This document shows positions 54,196 to 62,484 of a stretch of DNA of 64,000 nt, in pieces. Location of the stretch: NCBI GenBank assembly GCA_016218815.1, contig JACRCX010000104.1, positions 27,349-91,348 of the forward strand. The letters are read 5' to 3'. The notes under the pieces were generated by a model. That model was not told the origin of the DNA, did no database searches, and saw nothing but the letters and a program-made list of their open reading frames with translations. The DNA is from Deltaproteobacteria bacterium (GTDB lineage Bacteria > Myxococcota_A > Polyangia > DRWM01 > JAAZOP01). The first letter of the stretch is position 1. Each line of letters opens with the position of its first letter. A program made the translations under genes and the position numbers.

Positions 54196-55679
54196 GCGAT
54201 CAACGCCCCGCCGCGACCTCGCTCCCGCCGCTGCCGCCGGACCAGCGCCCCCGCGTGCTGATCGTCGGGGCCGGGGCGACCGGCTCGGAGCTGGCACGCC
54301 GCCTCCTGCACGGCTGGCACGTCGCGCTCCTCGAACAGGACCTCGCCGGCGCGACCGCGGCGCTCACCGCACACGTGGAATCCGGCTCGATCGCCCTGGT
54401 CGAGGGGGACGCGTCGTCCCGGCTCGTCCTGGAGCGGGCGGGCGCCGCACATGCCGACGCCGTCGTGGTCGCCACGGGCGCAGAGGACGTGACGTACGAG
54501 GTCTGCCGGATCCTGAAGGAGGACCTGCACCATCCCAACGTGGCCGTCGTGCTGCGGAGCGAGGACCGGCAAGGCCGGTTCCACGCGCTCGGAGCCAAGG
54601 TCGTGCTGGGCTTCGAAGCGTCGGCGGCGCTCTTGGCCTCGGCCGTGACCATGGGCAGCCGCATCGCGGCCGGCGTCGGACTGGGGCGCGGCGAGGTGAT
54701 GGAGACGGAGATCCTTCCGAACTCGAGCGTGCTCGGCAAGCCGCTGTCGCACCTGCGTCCGCGACGCTGGCTCGTCGCGGCGGTGTACCGGGCCGACGAG
54801 CTGATCGTGCCGCACGGCGACACCCGCCTGGCGGCGGGCGATCGCGTGCTGCTGGTCGGCGACCCGGAGGTGCTGCCCTCGGTCGCGCGCTTCCTGCGCA
54901 CCGGACACTCCGAGTTCCCCCTCCACTACGGCTCGGCCATCGTCGCCCCGATCAACGCCGTCACCGAGACGGCGCTGGGCGAGCTGGCGTACCTGGCGCG
55001 AAACACCAAGGCGGAGGTCGTCGAGTTCGTGACCTGCGGCGCCGGCGACGCCCCCCGGGCCGAGTACCTGGCGCGGTGGTCGGAGGCGGAAAAGCTCGCC
55101 GTACGTTTCGGTTGTGCGGGGCAGGGTGTGGCCGACCACCTGGCCGGCGCGCTCGCCCGCGGCGACGTCGGGATCCTCGTGCAGGGCCCCGAACCGCTCC
55201 CGTTCCTGCGCAAGCTCGGCGTCGGCTGGAGCCCGTTGATGCGTCGCATCGCCGCCGCCCGCTCGCCCGTCCTCGTCGCTCGCGGGACCGTGCCGTACCG
55301 CCGCATCCTGCTGGCAGTGACCGAGCCGGAGCTGGACGGGGAAACGGCGACGCTCGCGATCGATGCCGCGCGCAACTTCGGCGCGACGCTGGCGGTGGGC
55401 ATCGCCGTGCCGCCCGAGTTCGTGACGGGAGCCGGCCATGGCGCGGGTCTCCGTCGCGCTCGCGACGAGATCCGGGAGCTGGCGGGGACCTACGATGTGC
55501 GGACGGAGACGCTGGAGGCCGAGGGCAACCCGGCCGACGGGGTGCTGGCCATGTCCGCCTCGTTCCAGCTCGTCGTCGTCGGCTTCCGCACGGCTCGCCG
55601 GAATTCACTGGGCCGGCCGAGCGTCGAGCAGCAGGTCGTGCACGGCGCCCGTTGCTCCGTGCTCGTCCTGCCGCGGTAG
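54192..55679 (+). CDS. RCK (TrkA)-Usp regulatory protein
   Basis: 495-aa cytoplasmic regulator of a K+ transporter. An N-terminal Rossmann RCK-N/TrkA-N domain (VLIVGAGATGSELARRL with GxGxxG; VEGDASSRLVLERAG; DAVVVATG), a central RCK-C domain (EILPNSSVLGKPLSHLRPRR, LAAGDRVLLVGDPEVL), and a C-terminal pair of Usp-like modules (SAIVAPINAVTETALGELAY; RILLAVTEPELDGETATLAI; ADGVLAMSASFQLVVVGFRT). It precedes the Kef-type antiporter by 9 nt, so it is the gating subunit of that transporter; NAD(H) or adenine nucleotides are likely ligands. Confidence 0.88.
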   Translation: MSDQRPAATSLPPLPPDQRPRVLIVGAGATGSELARRLLHGWHVALLEQDLAGATAALTAHVESGSIALVEGDASSRLVLERAGAAHADAVVVATGAEDVTYEVCRILKEDLHHPNVAVVLRSEDRQGRFHALGAKVVLGFEASAALLASAVTMGSRIAAGVGLGRGEVMETEILPNSSVLGKPLSHLRPRRWLVAAVYRADELIVPHGDTRLAAGDRVLLVGDPEVLPSVARFLRTGHSEFPLHYGSAIVAPINAVTETALGELAYLARNTKAEVVEFVTCGAGDAPRAEYLARWSEAEKLAVRFGCAGQGVADHLAGALARGDVGILVQGPEPLPFLRKLGVGWSPLMRRIAAARSPVLVARGTVPYRRILLAVTEPELDGETATLAIDAARNFGATLAVGIAVPPEFVTGAGHGAGLRRARDEIRELAGTYDVRTETLEAEGNPADGVLAMSASFQLVVVGFRTARRNSLGRPSVEQQVVHGARCSVLVLPR

Positions 55680-55688
55680 GGCGCCGCC

Positions 55689-56882
55689 GTGGATGCGGGC
55701 GGAGCCGTTTCGCTGCTCGTCCTGGCGATGGGCGCGTTCCTCATCCCGCTGCTTTCCGAGCGCGCGCGCATCCCGGCGGTCGTCGGTGAAATCCTCTTTG
55801 GCATGGCCATCTCGCACGGCGCGCTCGACGTGATGTCGCCGACGCCGTTCACCCGCTTCCTGGCGCAGTTCGGCTTCGCGCTGCTCATGTTCCTGGCCGG
55901 AATGGAGATCGACTTCACGAAGGTGGAGCGGATGTCCCGACGGGCCCTCCTGGCTTGCGCCGGCGCCGCCGCCGGGGCTTTCTCGGTGGGCCTCGCGGCC
56001 ACGTTGCTCTTCGGCCGCCCGCTGTTCCTGGTCCTGGTCATCGGCGCGATGAGCCTGGGTCTGGTGCTGGCCGCCCTGCGCGCCCTGGACCTGACGCAGC
56101 GTCCCGTCGGTCAGGTCGTGCTGCTGGTCGGCACGCTGGGCGAGTTCCTCACCCTGATCCTCCTCACGGTCGGAGACATCGCCGCGGTCCACGGCATCGG
56201 CGTCGACCTCGTCCAGGCCGTCGGCAAGCTCGTCCTGGTCTTCGGCCTGGCCTGGATCTGCCTGCTCGGTCTGCGCATGCTGATCTGGTGGTTCCCCGAT
56301 GCCTTCGTCCGCGTCGTCGCGACGCGGGACGCTTCCGAGATCGGCGTCCGGGCCAGTCTGGCGCTCATGACGGCCTTCGTCGCGGTCGCCGCGTTGCTGG
56401 GCGTCGAGACAATCCTCGGCGCGTTCCTGGCGGGCGCGCTGTTCTCCTTCGTGTTCCGCGAGAAACACGTCGTCGAGACGAAACTGGCGTCGCTCGGCTT
56501 CGGCTTCTTCATCCCGATCTTCTTCATCGACGTGGGGATGAGCTTCGATCTGGGGGGCTTCGCCGGTGCCGGGACCTGGAAAGTCGTGGGCTTCCTGGCC
56601 GCCGCGTCGCTGGCGGCGAAGCTGCTTCCGGCGTTGTTGTTGACCCTCGCAGGACTGCGGTTGCGCCAGGCGTTGGCCGGCGGCCTGCTGCTCGCCGCGC
56701 CGCTCACGCTGCTGGTCGCCGAGTCGCGCATCGGACTGCACATCGGCGCCATCGATGCCCGGACCGCCGCCGCGATCGTGCTGTTCGCGGTCGCGGGCGG
56801 CATCGTCTTCCCCACCCTGTTCCGTCTGATCGTGGGCCGCGCGCCCGGGCCCGCGGATGGGAGGCGGCATGAGCGAGCCTGA
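55689..56882 (+). CDS. Kef/CPA2-type cation:proton antiporter
   Basis: 397-aa inner-membrane protein with about 12 hydrophobic helices (Na_H_exchanger family). GTG start at 55689. Signatures: RIPAVVGEILFGMAISHGAL, FLAQFGFALLMFLAGMEIDF (family FLAGLE), LGVETILGAFLAGALFSFVF and FFIPIFFIDVGMSFDL (the FxPxFFxxxG half-helix). Lacks its own RCK domain, which is supplied by the gene upstream. Probably K+/H+ or Na+/H+ exchange under osmotic, pH or electrophile stress. Its last 14 nt overlap the aminotransferase gene. Confidence 0.93.
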   Translation: MDAGGAVSLLVLAMGAFLIPLLSERARIPAVVGEILFGMAISHGALDVMSPTPFTRFLAQFGFALLMFLAGMEIDFTKVERMSRRALLACAGAAAGAFSVGLAATLLFGRPLFLVLVIGAMSLGLVLAALRALDLTQRPVGQVVLLVGTLGEFLTLILLTVGDIAAVHGIGVDLVQAVGKLVLVFGLAWICLLGLRMLIWWFPDAFVRVVATRDASEIGVRASLALMTAFVAVAALLGVETILGAFLAGALFSFVFREKHVVETKLASLGFGFFIPIFFIDVGMSFDLGGFAGAGTWKVVGFLAAASLAAKLLPALLLTLAGLRLRQALAGGLLLAAPLTLLVAESRIGLHIGAIDARTAAAIVLFAVAGGIVFPTLFRLIVGRAPGPADGRRHERA

Positions 56883-58161
56883 ACCCGTCAGTCTGGATCT
56901 GCACGTCCGCGGGATCGGCGAGTCGCCGACCCTGGCCATCAACCAGCGGTGCGCCGAGCTCCAGCGCAAGGGCGTGCGCGTACACCGCCTGGGCCTGGGG
57001 CAGTCGCCCTTCCCCGTGCCCTCGCTCGTCGTCGAGGCGCTGCGCACCAACGCGCACCGCAAGGAGTACCTCCCGGTCCGCGGCCTGCCGGAACTGCGCG
57101 AGGCCGTCGCCGAGTTCCACCGCCGAACCGATCGGCTCGACCTGCCGGCCCAGGGAGTGCTGGTCGGCCCCGGCTCCAAAGAGCTGATGTTCCTCCTGCA
57201 GGTCTGCTTCTACGGAGAAATCGTCGTCCCGACCCCCTGCTGGGTTTCCTACGTGCCGCAGGCACGCATCCTCGGCCGCGAGGTGCGGCGCCTGCCGACA
57301 AGCTTCGAGGACGGGTGGAAAGTCACCCCGCAGGGGCTCGACCGCACGCTGTCCGCGGAACACGACCCGTCCCGTCCCCGCCTCCTCGTGCTCAACTACC
57401 CGGCCAACCCGCACGGAGGCACCTACTCGCCCGCGGAGCTGGAGGACATCGCAAGGGTCGCCAGGAAATATTCTCTGCTCCTGCTGTCGGACGAAATCTA
57501 CGGTCAGCTCCACTACGCAGGCAACCACGTTTCGGTCGGCAGGTTCTACCCCGAGGGGACAATCCTCAGCTCGGGCCTGTCGAAGTGGTGCGGCGCAGGC
57601 GGCTGGCGGCTCGGCACCTTCGCCTTCCCGCCACGGTTGGGCTGGCTCCTGGACGCCATGGCCGCGGTCGCCAGCGAAACCTACACCGCCGTCAGCACAC
57701 CGATCCAGTACGCCGCGGTGACCGCGTTCCGCGGCGGCGCCGAGCTCGAACGCTACCTCTGCCACGCACGCCGCATTCTTCGCGCGCTGGGCGACCGCTG
57801 CGCCGAGACGCTGCTCCGCGCGGGCATCCGCCTGCACCGCGCAGAGGGAGCGTTCTACCTCTTCCCCGACCTCGGACCCCTGGCCCAGCGGCTGGCCGCC
57901 CGCGGCATCCGCACCAGCGACGTGCTGTGCGAACGTCTGCTCGACGAGGTCGGCGTGGCGGTGCTCCCGGGCAGCGCGTTCGAGCGCCGGGCGGACGAGC
58001 TGACGCTGCGGCTGGCCTTCGTCGACTTCGACGGGGCGCGGGCGCTGGCCGCAAGCGAGACGACGCCCCTCGATCAACCCCTCCCCGATTCGTTTCTCGA
58101 ACAGCTCTGCGCCGGACCGCTGGAGGCCTGTCGCCGCCTCGCGGACTGGGCCGCGGGTTGA
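56869..58161 (+). CDS. Fold-type I PLP aminotransferase
   Basis: 430 aa; ATG at 56869 with GGGAGG upstream, inside the end of the antiporter gene. Class I/II layout: RLGLGQSPFPVP, KEYLPVRGLPELREAVAEFH, GPGSKELMFLLQ, VVPTPCWVSYVPQARIL, LVLNYPANPHGGTYSPAELE (NPxG-type), LLLSDEIYGQLHY with the PLP-nitrogen Asp, and SSGLSKWCGAGGWRLG with the Schiff-base Lys and the phosphate-binding Arg. Substrate unknown. Followed 22 nt later by a KamA-type aminomutase, so the two may process one amino acid, for example a beta-amino acid (inference). Confidence 0.92.
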   Translation: MSEPEPVSLDLHVRGIGESPTLAINQRCAELQRKGVRVHRLGLGQSPFPVPSLVVEALRTNAHRKEYLPVRGLPELREAVAEFHRRTDRLDLPAQGVLVGPGSKELMFLLQVCFYGEIVVPTPCWVSYVPQARILGREVRRLPTSFEDGWKVTPQGLDRTLSAEHDPSRPRLLVLNYPANPHGGTYSPAELEDIARVARKYSLLLLSDEIYGQLHYAGNHVSVGRFYPEGTILSSGLSKWCGAGGWRLGTFAFPPRLGWLLDAMAAVASETYTAVSTPIQYAAVTAFRGGAELERYLCHARRILRALGDRCAETLLRAGIRLHRAEGAFYLFPDLGPLAQRLAARGIRTSDVLCERLLDEVGVAVLPGSAFERRADELTLRLAFVDFDGARALAASETTPLDQPLPDSFLEQLCAGPLEACRRLADWAAG

Positions 58162-58183
58162 CGGCGCAAGGAGGCACGTCGCG

Positions 58184-59995
58184 ATGACAGCCATGACAGC
58201 CCAGACTCTCCGCCGCTGGACTCGCGAGCTCGCGGATACCTCGCCGTCGCTGTGGCGCGCCTTGCGCCGTTCGCCCGACGTCCGTGCCGCGCGGCGGCGG
58301 CTGGGCCGCCGCCTGGCCGAACGCGGGTGGGACGAGCTGTCGTCCGGGGGCACCGCGAACTACCTGGAAGCGATCGTGGCGCGCGACGCCGTGCGCGTCC
58401 TGCACAACCTCGTCTCGCCCCGCTGCGTGCGACTGGCCGGCACGGACACCCTGGCGCTGCTGGTCGATGTCGCCCGCGAGCGCTGGGACCGGGTGCCCGA
58501 CGACCTCGCTGCGGGCCTCCTCGAGGAGCTGCTGCACCTGTTCCGGGCCGTCGAGCACCGCAGCGGAATCTACCGCGCCCAGGTCCTGCCGGACTTCCTG
58601 CGCATGGAAGGTCGCGAAGCGGCGATCGAGCGCTCTCGCGACCTGGACGCCCTCTCGGCGCGCGTCCACGAACGGCTCGAACGCTACGTCTCGGGGCTGG
58701 ACGACGACGCCGTCCACCGGCGCCGGCTGAACCGGCGCCGGATACTCGCGACGCTCGGCGGCTCGTCCGCCGACTGGTCGGACTGGCGCTGGCACCTACG
58801 GCACGTCGTGCGGACCGCCGACGGCCTGGCGCGTTTGGCGACGCTGTCCGACGAGGAGCGGAGCAGCATCGGCCTGGCCCGCGAATGCGGCATCCCGTTC
58901 GGCGTGACGCCGTACTACGCGTCGCTGCTGGACGAGGGCGGCGACCGCACCCGGGATCGCGCCGTGCGCGCGCAGGTCATTCCGCCCATGAGCTACGTGG
59001 AGGGCGTCGCGCGCGCGGGCGGCGGCCGGGGCAGGGACCTGGATTTCATGCGCGAGCGCGACACCTCGCCGCTGCCCCTCGTCACCCGGCGCTACCCGAT
59101 GATCTGCATCCTCAAGCCCTACAACACCTGTCCCCAGATCTGCGTCTACTGCCAGCGCAACTGGGAAATCGACGAGGTCATGGCGCAGGACGCTCTCGCT
59201 TCGGAGGGGGACATCGAGCGGGCCGTGTCGTGGATCGCCGGGACTCCGGCCGTTCGCGAGGTGCTCGTCACCGGCGGCGACCCCCTGGCCCTGGCCACCT
59301 CCCGCCTCGGCCGCATCCTGCGCCGCATCGCCGCCATCCCGCACGTCGAGCGCATCCGCGTCGGCAGCCGCACGCCGGTCACACTGCCCTTCCGCTTCGG
59401 CGGCGAACTGCTCGCGCTGCTGGCCGAGTTGCACCGGCCGCCGCGGCGCGAGGTGTGCCTCATGACCCACGTCGAGCACGTGTACGAGATCACGCCCGAA
59501 CTGGTCCAGGCCGTCCAGGCGGTGCGCCGGCTGGGCATCGGCGTGTACAACCAGCTCGTGCTCACCGTGGAGAACAGCCGGCGCTTCGAGGCCGTCGCGG
59601 TGCGCCGGCTGCTGCGGCTCGCAGGCGTGGACCCGTACTACACGTTCTGCGCGAAGGGGAAGGACGAGACCGCGGCGTACCGCGTGCCGGTCGCCCGTCT
59701 GCTCCAGGAAGCCAAGGAAGAAGCCCGCCTGCTGCCCGGGCTGGTGCGCACCGACGAGACGGTGTTCAACGTCCCGCGGCTGGGCAAGAACGACCTGCTG
59801 CGCGGCCAGCACCACGACGTGATCGGCTTCCACCCCGACGGCCGGCGGATCTACGAGTTCCACCCGTGGGAAAAGAAGATCCGCCCGGGGGAGACCTTCA
59901 TCTTCACCGACGTGTCGGTCCGCGACTACCTCGACCGGCTCGCCGCCCGCGGCGAGGACCCGGCAGACTACGATTCCATCTGGTACTACTACTGA
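58184..59995 (+). CDS. KamA-family radical SAM aminomutase, long N-terminal extension
   Basis: 603 aa. Radical SAM, PLP-dependent amino-group migration (lysine/glutamate 2,3-aminomutase family). The [4Fe-4S] motif is CPQICVYC (C316, C320, C323; CxxxCxxC). Before it stand KamA-type elements: IPFGVTPYYASLLDE, RAQVIPPMSYVEGVARAGG, LVTRRYPMICILKPYNTCPQ. After it: EVLVTGGDPLALATSRL, VERIRVGSRTPVTLPFRF and GIGVYNQLVLTVENSRR; a Lys for PLP is expected near the C-terminal DPYYTFCAKGKDETAAYRVP. Compared with about 420 residues in known KamA, there is an extra helical region of about 200 residues at the N-terminus with no recognised domain. The aminotransferase and ion-transport neighbours suggest osmolyte or beta-amino acid metabolism. 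Confidence 0.88.
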   Translation: MTAMTAQTLRRWTRELADTSPSLWRALRRSPDVRAARRRLGRRLAERGWDELSSGGTANYLEAIVARDAVRVLHNLVSPRCVRLAGTDTLALLVDVARERWDRVPDDLAAGLLEELLHLFRAVEHRSGIYRAQVLPDFLRMEGREAAIERSRDLDALSARVHERLERYVSGLDDDAVHRRRLNRRRILATLGGSSADWSDWRWHLRHVVRTADGLARLATLSDEERSSIGLARECGIPFGVTPYYASLLDEGGDRTRDRAVRAQVIPPMSYVEGVARAGGGRGRDLDFMRERDTSPLPLVTRRYPMICILKPYNTCPQICVYCQRNWEIDEVMAQDALASEGDIERAVSWIAGTPAVREVLVTGGDPLALATSRLGRILRRIAAIPHVERIRVGSRTPVTLPFRFGGELLALLAELHRPPRREVCLMTHVEHVYEITPELVQAVQAVRRLGIGVYNQLVLTVENSRRFEAVAVRRLLRLAGVDPYYTFCAKGKDETAAYRVPVARLLQEAKEEARLLPGLVRTDETVFNVPRLGKNDLLRGQHHDVIGFHPDGRRIYEFHPWEKKIRPGETFIFTDVSVRDYLDRLAARGEDPADYDSIWYYY

Positions 59996-60038
59996 CCGCC
60001 CGGCGAGGCGAAGGCCGGGGCGGAACCTCGAGGATGCG

Positions 60039-61943
60039 ATGATAGCGACACGTCTCGCGCGGATGATCCGGGAGTTCGACTTCCAGGTGGCCGGAAAGTG
60101 GCTGGCGCTGGGGCTGGTCGTCGGCGTGGCGACCGGGCTGGCGGCGATCGGCTTCCAGCTCTGCGTCGATGCGGCGCGCAGCTTCTTTCTCGCCCACCTC
60201 ATGGGCCTGCCGCTGACCGGTCCGGGGGGCGAGCCGTCCGAGTTCTCGTTCGGCACCGGGGAGTATGCTTCCTGGCTCGTCGTGGCCATCCCCGCACTCG
60301 GCGGCCTCGTCGCCGGGGCGCTGGTCTACTGGCTGGCACCGGAAGCGGAGGGTCACGGCACGGACGCGGCGATCAGGGCGTACCACCGCAAGCTCGGCGT
60401 GATCCGCGCCCGCGTGCCGCCGGTCAAGACGCTGGCCTCGGCGATCACGCTGGGCACCGGCGGCTCCGGAGGACGCGAGGGTCCCATCGCGCTCATCGGC
60501 GCCGGGATCGGCAGCTTCCTCGCCGTCCGCCTGGGGCTCAGCCCGCGCACCCGCCGTTGGCTCCTCGCCGCCGGCATCGGCGCGGGGGTGGGCGCGATCT
60601 TCCGCGCCCCGCTGGCCGGGGCGCTGTTCGCGGGCGAGGTGCTCTACTCGTCGTCGGACGTGGAGACGGAGGTCCTGCTTCCCGCGGTCGTCGCCTCCAT
60701 CGTGGCCTACTCGATCTACACGATCCGCTACGGCAGCGGGCACATGTTCGTGGGCGCCGGAACCTCCGGCTTCTCCAACCCGCTGGAGCTGGGGCCGTAC
60801 CTGGTGCTGGCGGTGGTGGTCGCGCTGGCGGCGCTGGCGTACGTGAACATCTTCTACGGAATGCGGGACCTGTTCGCCCGGCTGCCGATCCCGCGGGCGT
60901 TCCGCGCGATGATCGGCGGCGCGATGACGGGAGGGATCGCGCTGCTCCTGATCCAGCTCGCGGGCGGCCCCGTGCACGTCGTGGACGTGATGTCCAGCGG
61001 CTACGGCGTGATCCAGCAGATCATCAACACGGACGGCGCGGGCGTCACCGTGCTTGTGCTGCTCGCCATCTCGCTCGGCAAGATCCTCACGACCTCGCTG
61101 ACGATCGGCTCGGGCGGCAGCGCCGGCGTCTTCGGCCCCTCGATGGTCATCGGCGCCACGCTGGGCGCGGCGGTGGGCAAGGCCTTCCACGTGCTCATGC
61201 CGGGCATCGTCGCCCATCCCACGACCTTCGCCATCGTCGGCATGGCCGGCTTCTTCGCCGCCGCGGCCAACACGCCGATCTCGACCGTCGTCATGGTCAG
61301 CGAGCTGACGGGCAACTACGAGCTGCTGATGCCGTCGATGTGGGTCTGCGCCCTGGCCTTCCTCGTCGGACGGCGCTGGAGCATCTACCGCGCCCAGGAG
61401 CCCTCCAAGCTGTGGTCGCCCGCCCACTTCGGCGAGTTCGCGCCGGAGGTGCTGGCGACGGCGACCGTGGGCGAGGTCTTCCGCCGCGAGCGCAAGTTCG
61501 TGACCCTGCGCGCCGACATGACCCTCGACGAGGTCCTCGACGCCACCGCCCACACCCGCCAGCGCCTCTTCCCCGTGCTCGACGCCGCAGGCAAGCTGTC
61601 CGGCGCCTTCCGCATCGACGAGCTGACCCATGCGCTCCAGGATCGCGCGCGCGGGGGAGTGGAGCCCCGCGCCCGGGACCTCGTCCCGCGGCGCACCCTC
61701 GCCGTACGCCTCTCCGACAAGGTCGAGCGGGCGCAGAAGATGCTGCGCAACAACCACGTGCAGGAGCTGCTCGTGCTCGAGGACGGCGACGAGCAGCGGG
61801 TCGCCGGGATCGTCACCGGCGCCGACATCCTCCTCGCCCATACCCGCGGACTGTCGCGCTGGCAGGTGGGTGGCCCGGAGGCCGCGCCCCGGCAGGACGG
61901 AACCGCCGCCTCCCGGACGCCGGATGAAGGGAGGGAATCGTGA
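60039..61943 (+). CDS. ClC-family chloride channel/exchanger with CBS domains
   Basis: 634-aa inner-membrane protein. The ClC core (about 20-460) has the anion-pathway motifs GTGGSGGREGPIALIG (GSGxP region with the gating-Glu position as REGP), the helix-N segment GSGGSAGVFGPSMVIG (GxFxP) and a GMAGFFAAAANTPIST stretch. C-terminal CBS pair (about 480-610; KFVTLRADMTLDEVLDATAH, LVPRRTLAVRLSDKVERAQK, IVTGADILLAH) probably binds adenine nucleotides. Gating Glu in REGP is kept, which is typical of Cl-/H+ exchangers, but the internal proton Glu was not identified. With the Kef antiporter and RCK protein it forms an ion-homeostasis group. Confidence 0.93.
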   Translation: MIATRLARMIREFDFQVAGKWLALGLVVGVATGLAAIGFQLCVDAARSFFLAHLMGLPLTGPGGEPSEFSFGTGEYASWLVVAIPALGGLVAGALVYWLAPEAEGHGTDAAIRAYHRKLGVIRARVPPVKTLASAITLGTGGSGGREGPIALIGAGIGSFLAVRLGLSPRTRRWLLAAGIGAGVGAIFRAPLAGALFAGEVLYSSSDVETEVLLPAVVASIVAYSIYTIRYGSGHMFVGAGTSGFSNPLELGPYLVLAVVVALAALAYVNIFYGMRDLFARLPIPRAFRAMIGGAMTGGIALLLIQLAGGPVHVVDVMSSGYGVIQQIINTDGAGVTVLVLLAISLGKILTTSLTIGSGGSAGVFGPSMVIGATLGAAVGKAFHVLMPGIVAHPTTFAIVGMAGFFAAAANTPISTVVMVSELTGNYELLMPSMWVCALAFLVGRRWSIYRAQEPSKLWSPAHFGEFAPEVLATATVGEVFRRERKFVTLRADMTLDEVLDATAHTRQRLFPVLDAAGKLSGAFRIDELTHALQDRARGGVEPRARDLVPRRTLAVRLSDKVERAQKMLRNNHVQELLVLEDGDEQRVAGIVTGADILLAHTRGLSRWQVGGPEAAPRQDGTAASRTPDEGRES

Positions 61944-62058
61944 TCCGCCTGGTGGGGGGCCTCCCGGCGTAACTTGCAGCTCCCCGCAACGTACCTCCTA
62001 TCGGGAGCGGCCGATGGCTTCCCGCTTCGGGATCCGGGCCGCCGCAACGGGAGGTACC

Positions 62059-62466
62059 ATGGAGCAGCACCATCGACGAAGGACCTGGTGGAAGCCGATC
62101 GGCCTGGCGGGCGCGGTCATCGCCGGGCTCGTCGGTCTCGGCGTCGCCGCAGGCGCCTGCAAGAGCGGCGGCCAATCGTCCGGCAAGTCCGACCCGGCGG
62201 CGACGAGCACGGCGGCCGGCGCGCCAACGACCACGTGCGCGGCCTGCGGGGCCGTGTTCGCGACGCCTGAAGAGGCCGCCCGGCACGCGATCCAGCACCA
62301 CGGCGCCAAGGGGTGCCTGGGCTGCGGGCTCGTCTTCACCGACGAGGCCGAGGCGGCCCGGCACGAGATCGAACACCACGGGAAGCCGGGATGCCTCGCC
62401 TGCGGGAAGCTCTTCGCCACCCAGGCCGAGGCCGAGGAACACGCACGGACGCATCACGCGCCATAG
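62059..62466 (+). CDS. Lipoprotein with three C2H2 zinc-finger-like motifs
   Basis: 135 aa; ATG with GGGAGG upstream. N-terminal basic residues, hydrophobic helix (GLAGAVIAGLVGLGVAAGAC) ending in lipobox VAAGAC, a Ser/Thr/Ala linker, then three consecutive 29-residue units, each C-x2-C-x12-H-x3-H with a conserved aromatic four residues after the second Cys: CAACGAVFATPEEAARH, CLGCGLVFTDEAEAARH, CLACGKLFATQAEAEEH. Inter-finger linkers HHGAKG and HHGKPG resemble eukaryotic TGEKP linkers. Export of such fingers is unusual; metal capture or redox-linked metal delivery is more likely than DNA binding, given that the DsbD-like gene is 18 nt downstream (inference). Family not recognised. Confidence 0.8.
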   Translation: MEQHHRRRTWWKPIGLAGAVIAGLVGLGVAAGACKSGGQSSGKSDPAATSTAAGAPTTTCAACGAVFATPEEAARHAIQHHGAKGCLGCGLVFTDEAEAARHEIEHHGKPGCLACGKLFATQAEAEEHARTHHAP

Positions 62467-62484
62467 GGGCCGGAGTGGAGTGCC

